Shown here: piece by piece, positions 36,482 to 44,663 of the stretch
Layout of the letters: each line of letters begins with the position of its first letter
Numbering within the stretch: position 1 is the first letter of the stretch
Assembly: GCA_017467405.1 (NCBI GenBank)
Contig: JAFTSH010000001.1
Location: 665,542-729,541, forward strand
Source: Clostridia bacterium
Lineage (GTDB): Bacteria > Bacillota > Clostridia > Oscillospirales > Acutalibacteraceae
DNA length: 64,000 nt
Reading direction: 5' to 3'
The notes under the pieces: model-generated
What the model saw: only the letters and a program-made list of their open reading frames with translations
Told to the model about the DNA's origin: nothing
Database searches by the model: none
Position numbers and translations under genes: made by a program

Positions 36482-37360
36482 ATGCAGGCGTTTTTTGATC
36501 AGATGAAAACTCTTTGGCAACAGTTTGTCGGCGTTCTGCTTGGCTTTAGATTGAGCGATGCGATAGACATAATCGTTGTCGCTGTCATTATATACGGCGT
36601 GATTAAACTGCTCAGAGAAACAAGAGCGGCTATATTTATCAAGGGTATTGCTATCATTGTTATTATCAGAGTAATAGCTTTGATTCTTAATCTCGATACT
36701 ATTAACTGGATGATGGAGGAAGTAATTTTTCAATACGGTATCTTTACGCTTCTGATCGTTTTTCAGCCTGAGCTTCGCAGGATCCTCGAAAGTCTCGGTC
36801 GCAGCAGTCTTACCGCTATTCGCGGAAATCTTTCGACAGATGAAAAAATACGTTTGAAGGTAGATGCAATAGACGCTGTATGTACATCATGCAGAAACAT
36901 GTCAAACGCAAAGATTGGTGCGCTTATTGTTTTTGAACGTCAGGTGCTTCTCGGCGATGTTGTTTCAACGGGTACCGTAATAAATGCAAATCCATCGTCA
37001 GAAATGATTCAAAACGTTTTCTTTCCTAAAGCACCTCTTCACGACGGTGCCATGATAATCCGTGAAGGAAATATATTGGCGGCGGCATGTATTCTTCCTT
37101 TGACCTCGAAGGATGTCAACCGTGAGCTCGGAACCCGTCACCGCGCTGCAATAGGAATGAGCGAAAATTCCGATGCTGTCGTAGTTGTTGTATCAGAAGA
37201 AACGGGAACTATCTCGGTTGCATCTAACGGTACAATAAAGCGTGACTACAGTATTCCGATGCTTAAATCCGAACTTGAAAAGTCCCTCCTTGATATTAAC
37301 GATGATGGGGATGCGGCGAATAATAAAAAGCAGTTTTGGAAAGGATGGTTTAAGAAATGA
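36482..37360 (+). CDS. cdaA: Diadenylate cyclase CdaA
   Basis: 292 residues. Three N-terminal membrane helices (to about residue 100) and a DisA_N cyclase domain with PLHDGAMII and GTRHRAAIGMSE, the DGA and RHR motifs of the active site. It condenses two ATP to cyclic di-AMP, which controls potassium and osmolyte balance and wall homeostasis. The stop overlaps the start of cdaR as ATGA. The usual third gene, glmM, is missing here. Confidence 0.95.
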   Translation: MQAFFDQMKTLWQQFVGVLLGFRLSDAIDIIVVAVIIYGVIKLLRETRAAIFIKGIAIIVIIRVIALILNLDTINWMMEEVIFQYGIFTLLIVFQPELRRILESLGRSSLTAIRGNLSTDEKIRLKVDAIDAVCTSCRNMSNAKIGALIVFERQVLLGDVVSTGTVINANPSSEMIQNVFFPKAPLHDGAMIIREGNILAAACILPLTSKDVNRELGTRHRAAIGMSENSDAVVVVVSEETGTISVASNGTIKRDYSIPMLKSELEKSLLDINDDGDAANNKKQFWKGWFKK

Positions 37361-38655
37361 AAAAAATGACCTTCTCTTTCGGAAAGCTGTTTTACAACAA
37401 TAGGTTTTCGTTGATATTTTCTATTGTAATGGCGGTGGTTATCTGGCTTTCGATTTCCATGACAGTAAGTCCTACCGTTAGCGACGTTCTCAGTGAGGTG
37501 CCGGTCAATATTCCTCTTGAAAACACCTCGTTCAGTAATCTTAAGGCGTTTGGAAACGAAACCGGTAAGGTTCAGGTCACAATTCAAGGAAAAAAGTACG
37601 TAACCAGCACTGCGGGAACGTCGGACGTTATCGTCAACGCAAACGTTGGTCAGATCGTTGGCCCCGGGCAGTATACACTTGAATTAACCGCTCAAAAAAC
37701 CTCAAGTGCCGGAGATTTCGATATTATTTCAATTTCTCCGTCTACGGTCGTCGTAAGACTTGATTATGAAGTGAGTGTTGATTTTGACCTCGAGGTAGAG
37801 ACGCCGGGTGTTACGGCTGCGTCCGACGATCTGTCGCTTCGCAGTTATATTGCCGATTCGTCAAAGAATAAGATAACGCTTACGGGTGCCAAGAGTGAGA
37901 TTTCTCAGGTTAAGCGCGCTGTAGCGGTGAATAGTGAAACCCTCTTGGTTTCAAAGACAACTTCTTTCCCTTCGACGATACGTTTGTACGATGCTGACGG
38001 TGAAGAGATTGAGCTTTTGTACTCGTCTTTGAATTACAGCGACGTCGACATTATTGTTTCTGTTCAGAGACATAAGACCGTGCCGCTTACCGTTACCGTT
38101 CAGAATGGTCCGACCAAAACCCTGCCGTATACGATTTATGAGATCAGCGGCGGAGAAACAAAAGAGGTCGAGCAAATCAGCATCCTCGGAGAGACAACCG
38201 ACGTCGATCCTATTACCGGAGTTTCGGTTGGTACGGTAGATTTTTCGAAGATCTCTTCGGAAGCGTCTTCGCTTAGCTTCGATTTTGAGTTCCCCGTCAT
38301 TGAAGGCATTTCGTTTACAGAGTACAGCTCGGCAACGCCCGTGAGATTCAGGGTTGTTTTCGATTCGAAAAGATTGTACACCAAGACGTTTGACGTTGAT
38401 GCGAAAAACATAATCTTTTCAAACGTTCCTGCCGGCAGTACCGCCGCTGCAGTTTCGTCCATAAAGGGTATTATGGTAATGTCGACAAGCACGACGGTCA
38501 CGAAGAAGCTTACGGCCAATAATATCGTTGTAACGGTAGATTGTTCAAAACTTGCTGTTGGCACGAATTCGAGTGTTCCGGTGAGAATTTCATTTGCGGG
38601 ATACGGCGATTGCTGGGCAGTAGGTGAGTATACGGTTTCAGTAAAGGTAAGCTGA
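37357..38655 (+). CDS. cdaR: CdaR, YbbR-domain regulator of diadenylate cyclase
   Basis: 432 residues: a short cytoplasmic N terminus, one membrane helix (about 17-38) and an extracellular part made of about four YbbR beta repeats. In other Firmicutes CdaR binds CdaA in the membrane and modulates it. Translationally coupled to cdaA. GGAAAGG lies upstream of the ATG. Confidence 0.9.
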   Translation: MKKMTFSFGKLFYNNRFSLIFSIVMAVVIWLSISMTVSPTVSDVLSEVPVNIPLENTSFSNLKAFGNETGKVQVTIQGKKYVTSTAGTSDVIVNANVGQIVGPGQYTLELTAQKTSSAGDFDIISISPSTVVVRLDYEVSVDFDLEVETPGVTAASDDLSLRSYIADSSKNKITLTGAKSEISQVKRAVAVNSETLLVSKTTSFPSTIRLYDADGEEIELLYSSLNYSDVDIIVSVQRHKTVPLTVTVQNGPTKTLPYTIYEISGGETKEVEQISILGETTDVDPITGVSVGTVDFSKISSEASSLSFDFEFPVIEGISFTEYSSATPVRFRVVFDSKRLYTKTFDVDAKNIIFSNVPAGSTAAAVSSIKGIMVMSTSTTVTKKLTANNIVVTVDCSKLAVGTNSSVPVRISFAGYGDCWAVGEYTVSVKVS

Positions 38656-38680
38656 CAAATATTCTATCATATTAAGCGTT

Positions 38681-38716
38681 AAACGCACCGAAGTTTTTGC
38701 TTCGGTGCGTTTATGT
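38681..38716 (+). terminator. Terminator after cdaR
   Basis: A perfect 13-bp stem (38681-38693 with 38700-38712); the T tract is short, GTTTATG. Confidence 0.6.
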
Positions 38717-38735
38717 GTAAATGTTATGTTGATAT

Positions 38736-38767
38736 TATAAAAGCACCGTCCGAGCCGGACGGTGCTT
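38736..38767 (-). terminator. Terminator of the rpsF-ssb-rpsR operon
   Basis: On the minus strand AAGCACCGTCC pairs with GGACGGTGCTT (38767-38741), followed by TTTATAAT. Confidence 0.8.
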
Positions 38768-38779
38768 ACTACATATCAA

Positions 38780-39028
38780 TTAGTCGTTGGTGTAGGGGAG
38801 AAGAGCGATGTTTCTTGCACGCTTGATAGCGGTGGTGAGCTCTCTCTGATGATATGCGCAGGTGCCGGTAACTCTGCGGGGCAGGATCTTGGCACGCTCA
38901 GAAATGTATCTGCGGAGTCTGGAGACATCCTTGTAGTCGATGACTTCAACCTTATCGACGCAGAAGTTGCAAACCTTTTTGCGTCCCTTGCGGTTCATGG
39001 GACGGGCAGGGCGTTCTGTCTTTTCCAA
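38780..39028 (-). CDS. rpsR: 30S ribosomal protein S18
   Basis: 82 residues with the conserved [24 protein letters not shown] core. VCNFC and a later C-A-Y-H give the zinc-ribbon (C+) form of S18, in contrast to C-minus paralogues. S18 pairs with S6 on the small subunit platform. Last gene of the rpsF-ssb-rpsR operon. Confidence 0.97.
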   Translation of the reverse strand: MEKTERPARPMNRKGRKKVCNFCVDKVEVIDYKDVSRLRRYISERAKILPRRVTGTCAYHQRELTTAIKRARNIALLPYTND

Positions 39029-39072
39029 AACGAAAACCTCCTTACGATATTATAGATATTGATCTTTTGTAA

Positions 39073-39510
39073 TCAGAACGGAAGATCGTCATCAGAATCG
39101 GTCATTTCCTGAAAATCAGTAAAACTGGCGTTGGAATACGACGGAGCCTGTGACTGCGAGTTGCCGTTCGAGGGGGCGGAAGAGGATCCGTCACGCTTTG
39201 AATCGGCAAAATGGACATTGTCCGCTATAACCTCGAAGACCTTTCGTTTCATTCCGTTCTTGTCTTCGTAGGTGCGGGTCTCAATTCGACCCTGAACAGC
39301 CATCATCTGACCTTTTGTGAAATAGCGGCAGACCATTTCGGCGGTTCTACCCCATGCCACGATGTCGATGAAATCGGTCTGACGCTCCTGTCCGGCACGG
39401 ACATAGGAACGACTTACAGCAAGAGTAAAGTTGGTGACGGAGCTGTTTGCTGTACGCTTGAGCTCAGGGTCAGCGGTGAGCCTTCCCATAAGTACTGCTG
39501 TATTAAGCAT
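39073..39510 (-). CDS. ssb: Single-stranded DNA-binding protein
   Basis: 145 residues. OB fold at 1-105 beginning MLNTAVLMGRLTADPELK, a Ser/Asn/Gln-rich linker and the acidic tip DSDDDLPF that recruits partner proteins. It coats single-stranded DNA in replication and repair. It lies in its conserved place between rpsF and rpsR. Confidence 0.97.
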   Translation of the reverse strand: MLNTAVLMGRLTADPELKRTANSSVTNFTLAVSRSYVRAGQERQTDFIDIVAWGRTAEMVCRYFTKGQMMAVQGRIETRTYEDKNGMKRKVFEVIADNVHFADSKRDGSSSAPSNGNSQSQAPSYSNASFTDFQEMTDSDDDLPF

Positions 39511-39547
39511 TGGGTTTTTACCGTCCTTTCTTTTTGTTCTCGGCTAA

Positions 39548-39835
39548 TTACTTTCTAATGGTCATAGCACGGAGAACGCCTTCGGTGATCTTAAACACAC
39601 GGTCAAGCTCTGCGGGGAAATCCGCGTCGCTCTCGAAGTTAACGACATAGTAGTAGCCTTCGGGCTCATCGTCGATGGGATAAGCAAGCTTGCGTTTGCC
39701 CCACTCATCAACGCTGCCGAGTGTACCGTTCGCCTCGATCATGCCCTTGAACTTCTCGTAAAGGGGCTGAACAGCCTCTTCGCCGTTGGCAACAGAGAAG
39801 ATCATGACGCATTCATACGAATTCTTAACTGACAT
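39548..39835 (-). CDS. rpsF: 30S ribosomal protein S6
   Basis: 95 residues from ATG 39835, after AAGGAGG; the open frame extends 45 codons further but through the promoter and leader. MSVKNSYECVMIFSVANGEEAVQ, GKRKLAYPIDDEPEGYYYVVNFES are typical. S6 forms a dimer with S18 in the 30S platform; in many bacteria the complex represses this operon by binding the leader. Confidence 0.96.
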   Translation of the reverse strand: MSVKNSYECVMIFSVANGEEAVQPLYEKFKGMIEANGTLGSVDEWGKRKLAYPIDDEPEGYYYVVNFESDADFPAELDRVFKITEGVLRAMTIRK

Positions 39836-39911
39836 TTTGCAGCACCTCCTTCTGGACTTAATGGTCCCCGTAAAGGGACAAGGAGCCGGCGACATGATAT
39901 TTGCCGACAGC
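39836..39911 (-). promoter_or_regulatory. Probable S6:S18-binding leader of rpsF
   Basis: About 75 nt of RNA leader. On the minus strand a hairpin GTCCC-GGGAC (39879-39864) stands between a CTCCTT (39885-39880) and the ribosome binding site AAGGAGG (39851-39845), which can pair with each other; a GUCGGC/GCCGGC pairing and a CCG triplet lie upstream. The known S6:S18 RNA motif has stems exposing CCG and hides the start region. Exact match to the motif is inference. Confidence 0.5.
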
Positions 39912-39917
39912 CTATAA

Positions 39918-39946
39918 ATTATATCAGCATAAATATCTCTTGTCAA
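39918..39946 (-). promoter_or_regulatory. Consensus promoter of rpsF-ssb-rpsR
   Basis: On the minus strand TTGACA (39946-39941) and TATAAT (39923-39918) with a 17-base spacer: perfect consensus in all 12 positions. Confidence 0.92.
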
Positions 39947-39985
39947 CCTTTTTTTGCTGATAACAGGCATTAAAATCGGTGTTTA

Positions 39986-40942
39986 CTACAACAATACGGC
40001 TATTACGTTGATAAGCAGTTGATAAACAGCGAAACAAACGAGTGGTGCCCAAACGGTCACACCGCCGCGTCTTGAGATTTCCTCGTGAATATCTTCCGTC
40101 TTGTCGTTGCTTTTAATGTTCTTTATGGTTTCAACACAATGCGTTTTGTAAAAGTAATTTCCGAAGAGTCCGAATATTACCATTGAAGCAGCGAGAAGGG
40201 CATAGCCGGCAAGTGCCAACAGCAAGATTGAAGGCGGGGTATCGGCTGGTATTGTAGGGTTAGTATAAATATTGGCGTAGTCGGTGTTCAGACTCGATAA
40301 GATATTCGAAAAAGGCGTCATCAGGGTAAATACCATAAGTTTTATGGCCAAGGCAAGGGAACCTAATCCGTAGCATTTTCTGTAAAAGAAGAAATACTCG
40401 GGTATCAAAAAAGCAAACCAGCTCCAGAAAACCTTGCGTCCGCCTTTTTTCATCTTAACAAATTTGGGGCAGTATGAGGCTGAATTCGGGCCCACAAAAG
40501 AGGATATCTCGATAATGGGAACGTCGTCCACCGATTCCTGTGCGGAAACACCGCCGAGAGGATCGTTGAAGGCAGGGGTATAGTCAGGACTATTTTCGTC
40601 ATCCTCATCCGTTGCATATTCGGTTCGCTTTTTACCGAAAGGTGTTCCGCAGTTGGGACAAAAAAGGGTATCAGACGAGCTTACGGCTCCGCAATCGGGG
40701 CAGGTGATACCTACGCGGTCGTTCGGACCTGCATCGGTGCGGTCCGTTGCCGAATTGCGATTCTTTTGTTTGTCCCATTGATCGGGTGTATAGTGAGTAT
40801 CCTGATATTTGCAATGTCCGAGACCGTTGTAACAATCACGGTGATGGGGAGCACCGCAAATCGGACAGACAACGACGTCGTCGTCTTCGAAAAATTTTGC
40901 GTAGCAGACGGGACAGATTTCTTTTTCGTATTTTTCATTCAT
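39986..40942 (-). CDS. RING/zinc-ribbon membrane protein
   Basis: 318 residues. N-terminal RING-like metal site (CPVCYAKF, CPICGAPHHRDCY, about 10-45), a second zinc ribbon (CPDCGAVSSSDTLFCPNCG, about 80-98), an acidic linker and about four membrane helices, of which WSWFAFLIPEYFFFYRKCYGLG resembles DUF2628-type proteins. Related RING-finger membrane proteins occur in many Clostridia; no function is known. Ubiquitin-type activity should not be assumed from the RING fold. It is a single gene. Confidence 0.75.
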   Translation of the reverse strand: MNEKYEKEICPVCYAKFFEDDDVVVCPICGAPHHRDCYNGLGHCKYQDTHYTPDQWDKQKNRNSATDRTDAGPNDRVGITCPDCGAVSSSDTLFCPNCGTPFGKKRTEYATDEDDENSPDYTPAFNDPLGGVSAQESVDDVPIIEISSFVGPNSASYCPKFVKMKKGGRKVFWSWFAFLIPEYFFFYRKCYGLGSLALAIKLMVFTLMTPFSNILSSLNTDYANIYTNPTIPADTPPSILLLALAGYALLAASMVIFGLFGNYFYKTHCVETIKNIKSNDKTEDIHEEISRRGGVTVWAPLVCFAVYQLLINVIAVLL

Positions 40943-41056
40943 AGATTTATCACCACGTTTGTAATTATCTTATCAAAGGCGGAGCAAAATTTCAATATAA
41001 TGTGCGGTTTTAATTATTAATTTATTGTTAATTGAGAATCATTAGAAAGAATTATC

Positions 41057-41085
41057 TTTACTTTTCGTCCCGGTTAAATTATAAT
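41057..41085 (+). promoter_or_regulatory. Promoter of prfB
   Basis: TTTACT (41057-41062) and TATAAT (41080-41085), 17 bases apart. Confidence 0.65.
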
Positions 41086-41120
41086 ATAACAGTTAATAAA
41101 CTAAAATGAGGTATTGTGTC

Positions 41121-42257
41121 ATGCTGCAATTTGAAGAACAAAGACTGCGACTTGAAGATAACCGAGCTGAGCTTAAGGATCTCGGCGAGGCCTTGGGAAT
41201 TGAAAAACTTAAAGAGGAGATTCCCAAACTCGAAAGCGATACGGCTGTCGATGGATTTTGGAATGACGTGGAGAATTCCCAGAAGGTACTGCAGAAGATA
41301 GCACAGATGAAGAATAAGGTTCAGTCCTATGAAAACCTCGTAAGTGATTTTGAGGATACGTTTACTCTCATAGAGCTTGCGGACGAGGAGGGCGACGAAA
41401 GTCTGATCGATGAGGTCGTATCGGGCGTTGACAGGGTTTTAAAAACCATGAGCGACATTCGCCTTACAACTCTTCTTTCCGGGGAATACGATTCAAAGAA
41501 TGCAATTCTTAACTTCCACGCAGGTGCAGGCGGAACAGAGGCGCAGGATTGGGCCGAGATGCTCTTCAGAATGTATATGCATTGGGCCGACAGACACGGC
41601 TTCAAGTTTAAGACTCTTGACTATCTCGACGGTGAAGAAGCCGGTATGAAAAGCGCTTCCGTACTTGTCGAGGGTATGAACGTGTACGGTTATCTCAAGA
41701 GTGAAATGGGCGTTCACCGCCTTGTACGAGTTTCGCCCTTCGATTCAAGCGGAAGGCGTCACACTTCGTTTGCATCGCTTGAGGTTATGCCCGAAATTAC
41801 CGACGATATAAAGGTTGAGGTGAGGCCGGAAGATCTTAAGGTCGATACTTACCGTTCAAGCGGCGCAGGCGGACAGCACGTCAACAAAACGGAATCCGCC
41901 ATACGTATTACTCATATCCCCACCGGTATTATCGTTGCCTGTCAGAACGAGCGCAGCCAGCATCAGAATAGGGAAGTAGCGATGAGGATGCTCAAATCAA
42001 AACTGCTTGAGATCAAAGAGAGAGAGCATCTTGACAAGATCGAGGATATCAAGGGAGAGCAGAAGGAGATCGGTTGGGGTTCTCAGATACGCTCCTACGT
42101 ATTTATGCCTTATACCCTCGCAAAGGACCATCGCACCGGATTTGAAATGGGTAATATTAACGCCGTTATGGACGGTGACATTGATGGATTTATCAACGCA
42201 TATCTTAAAGCACAGAGCCTCGGTCAGCTTAAGAGCGGTTTGTCTGAGGATGTCTGA
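41121..42257 (+). CDS. prfB: Peptide chain release factor 2
   Basis: 378 residues from ATG 41121, eight bases after GAGGT; ATG 41106 has no ribosome binding site. Codon-reading tripeptide SPF in VSPFDSSGRRHTSFAS, and the catalytic GGQ in SSGAGGQHVNKTESA. RF2 ends translation at UGA and UAA. The frame is continuous from the start, so the programmed +1 frameshift at an early UGA that controls RF2 in most bacteria is absent. Next gene after 24 bases. Confidence 0.96.
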   Translation: MLQFEEQRLRLEDNRAELKDLGEALGIEKLKEEIPKLESDTAVDGFWNDVENSQKVLQKIAQMKNKVQSYENLVSDFEDTFTLIELADEEGDESLIDEVVSGVDRVLKTMSDIRLTTLLSGEYDSKNAILNFHAGAGGTEAQDWAEMLFRMYMHWADRHGFKFKTLDYLDGEEAGMKSASVLVEGMNVYGYLKSEMGVHRLVRVSPFDSSGRRHTSFASLEVMPEITDDIKVEVRPEDLKVDTYRSSGAGGQHVNKTESAIRITHIPTGIIVACQNERSQHQNREVAMRMLKSKLLEIKEREHLDKIEDIKGEQKEIGWGSQIRSYVFMPYTLAKDHRTGFEMGNINAVMDGDIDGFINAYLKAQSLGQLKSGLSEDV

Positions 42258-42281
42258 CTTTAGGCAAGGAGTGACTAAGGT

Positions 42282-43043
42282 TTGGAGATAACCGTTAACG
42301 GTCTGAAAGTGAATTATGAGTCCGAAGGCAGCGGACAGGAAATTCTCATGCTTCACGGTTGGGGATCTTCACTTGATGCGTTCGTTCTTTTGCGCAGGCA
42401 CCTTTCTCAAAAGTTCAGGGTAGTGTCGCTTGACTTTCCTGGCTTTGGTAAGAGCGATATGATTCCCGAGCCTTGGTCCGTTGCTGATTACGCGGATTTT
42501 ACACTTGCTTTTTTGTCGGCTTTAGACCTGAAGGACCCTATCGTTATATGCCATTCATTCGGCGGACGCGTTGCTACCAAGCTGGTAGGTGAGGGAAGGC
42601 TGTCCCCACCCAAAATGGTTTTTCTCGATGCTGCGGGAATCAAGCATAAGCCGGGCCTTCGCTCTCGCGTGAGACAAGCGACCTTTAAGACGATAAGACG
42701 CGTGCTGACATCGGCTCCGTTAAAAAAGTCTTGTGAAGGGCTGCTCGTAAAAGCGAGAAATCATTTCGGATCCGCTGATTACAACAACGCGCCTCCGGTG
42801 CTCAGACGCACTCTCGTTCTTACCGTCAACGAGGATCTGAGAGGTTATATGCCCTCTATTAAATGTCCTACGCTTTTGGTGTACGGAGAGAATGATACGG
42901 CGACTCCCGTGAGTGATGCCAAGATAATGGAACAGCTTATTCCCGATGCAGGTCTGTGTGTCATAAGAGGCGCGGGGCATTTCTCGTTTGTCGATCGACC
43001 CGGTGAGGTCATAGCTATACTTGACAGTTTTTTCGGAGGTTGA
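42282..43043 (+). CDS. Alpha/beta hydrolase
   Basis: 253 residues from TTG 42282 (weak site TAAGG close by). Oxyanion motif LHGWGSS, nucleophile Ser in ICHSFGGR (about 90), Asp in YGENDTATP and His in GAGHFSF complete the triad. It lies between prfB and murF with a 4-base gap to murF, so it is in a wall-synthesis transcript, but the substrate cannot be told from sequence. Epoxide hydrolase- or esterase-like enzymes share this fold. Confidence 0.88.
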   Translation: MEITVNGLKVNYESEGSGQEILMLHGWGSSLDAFVLLRRHLSQKFRVVSLDFPGFGKSDMIPEPWSVADYADFTLAFLSALDLKDPIVICHSFGGRVATKLVGEGRLSPPKMVFLDAAGIKHKPGLRSRVRQATFKTIRRVLTSAPLKKSCEGLLVKARNHFGSADYNNAPPVLRRTLVLTVNEDLRGYMPSIKCPTLLVYGENDTATPVSDAKIMEQLIPDAGLCVIRGAGHFSFVDRPGEVIAILDSFFGG

Positions 43044-43047
43044 GCAT

Positions 43048-44631
43048 TTGAACTGCGGCATTTTTGAGTGTATAAATATTTTGCTGATTTCGGCGTGTGC
43101 GGTTGTTTCTGCCACAAGACAGTATCATATGCTTCAGCAAAATTCATATTTTATATCGAGATATTTCGGATGGCTCAGGACATCGGGAGACGCGTTTCTT
43201 TGGGGATGTATGATAGTCGACGTTTTCGTTAAGGCTTTGCTTGTATTCATCCCCGGAATTCATCCTGCATTCCTCACCGGATACTGTGCGTTTTCGCTTT
43301 TCGTACTGGTTGTTCATACCCGTTCCGTTCAGAAAAAAGCTATTAAAAAGCTGGTTGTTACGGCGCGGGTGAAGCGTATGTATCTTACCGCCTCATTGCT
43401 TTGTCTTCTGGCGGGTGCAGCAACGCTCTTGTTTGATACCGTATGGGTTTACTTTATGGTGTTGTTGCTGATTTTTTCGTTCTCACCGATACTTTCGGTG
43501 CTTTCCGTTGTCGTCAACGAGCCGATCGAGAAGTCGGTCAGGACGTATTACATCAACGATGCCAAGAAAAAACTCAGATCAATGAACAATCTCACGGTTT
43601 TCGGCGTTACGGGCAGTTACGGTAAGACCAGCTCAAAATATGTACTTGAGAGAATTCTTTCGGAAAAATATAACGTTTGTATGACTCCCGGAAACCTTAA
43701 TACGCCGCTGGGTGTCGTGAGGACAATACGTAAAAATCTTACTCCCGAGTGTAATGTTTTCATATGTGAGATGGGTGCTAAAAACATTGGAGACATCAAA
43801 GAAATATGCGACATTGTTCACCCCGATCTCGGTATCATTACTTCGGTTGGACCGCAGCATTTAAGCACGTTTAAGACGGTTGAAAACGTTGCGGCTACAA
43901 AGTTTGAACTTGCAGATGCGGTCGTTGAGTCCGGAGGCAAGGTTTTTCTCAATTCCGACAGTAAACCGATTGAAGAACGTGCGTCCTCGTATGCTTCAAT
44001 TACCTACGGAGTAGAATCAAAGGCAGACGTTCGTGCCGAAAATATTACCTGCTCAAGAGAAGGATCTTCTTTTGACGTGTTTATCGGCGAAAGAAGCTTC
44101 AGGGTTTCAACCAAGCTGCTCGGAAAACATAACGTTCTCAACGTCTTGGGTGCTGTTGCTGCGGCTGACTATATGGGCGTTTCGGATGACAGAATAAAAT
44201 TTGCACTTTCAAGGCTTGTTCCTATCGAACACAGGTTGCAGCTCAAACCGTTCCTTAACGGTTCAGTGCTTATCGATGATGCTTATAATTCAAATCCCGA
44301 GGGAAGCAAGGAAGCAGTTTCGGTACTCGGATCCTTCGAGGGAATGCAGAAGATAATCGTTACCCCGGGTATGGTTGAACTCGGTGAAAAGGAATACAGC
44401 GAGAATTATGATCTCGGTCTGAAAATTGCTGACGTTTGCGATCGTGTGCTGCTTGTTGGTGAAAAACGTGCAGTCCCCTTCGTTGATGCACTTACCGCGT
44501 CCGGATACGATATGTCAAAGGTTACCGTTTGTCCTTCGTTCAAGGATGCAATGAAGGTGCTTTCGGTTGAGTGCTCGCGTGATACCGCGGTGCTTTTTGA
44601 GAATGATCTTCCCGATAATTACGCGGGATGA
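43048..44631 (+). CDS. murF: MurF-type ligase with an N-terminal membrane domain
   Basis: 527 residues from TTG 43048, seven bases after GGAGGT. About 155 N-terminal residues form four membrane helices (roughly 5-22, 45-65, 75-90, 110-150). Then a Mur ligase core: GVTGSYGKTSSKYVLERIL as the ATP loop, EMGAKNIGDI, GKHNVLNVLGAVAAAD, DDAYNSNPEGSKEA. MurF adds D-Ala-D-Ala to the UDP-MurNAc tripeptide; the D-Ala-D-Ala ligase is the next gene, which supports the call. Standard MurF is soluble and about 450 residues, so the membrane domain is an addition. Confidence 0.88.
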   Translation: MNCGIFECINILLISACAVVSATRQYHMLQQNSYFISRYFGWLRTSGDAFLWGCMIVDVFVKALLVFIPGIHPAFLTGYCAFSLFVLVVHTRSVQKKAIKKLVVTARVKRMYLTASLLCLLAGAATLLFDTVWVYFMVLLLIFSFSPILSVLSVVVNEPIEKSVRTYYINDAKKKLRSMNNLTVFGVTGSYGKTSSKYVLERILSEKYNVCMTPGNLNTPLGVVRTIRKNLTPECNVFICEMGAKNIGDIKEICDIVHPDLGIITSVGPQHLSTFKTVENVAATKFELADAVVESGGKVFLNSDSKPIEERASSYASITYGVESKADVRAENITCSREGSSFDVFIGERSFRVSTKLLGKHNVLNVLGAVAAADYMGVSDDRIKFALSRLVPIEHRLQLKPFLNGSVLIDDAYNSNPEGSKEAVSVLGSFEGMQKIIVTPGMVELGEKEYSENYDLGLKIADVCDRVLLVGEKRAVPFVDALTASGYDMSKVTVCPSFKDAMKVLSVECSRDTAVLFENDLPDNYAG

Positions 44632-44663
44632 ATTACATTAAAATTTAAGTGAGGCGAGTCGTT

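Noticed and set aside
41121..41220. Programmed frameshift in prfB
   Set aside because: No early in-frame stop and no CTTTGAC slip site; the N terminus matches frameshift-free RF2.
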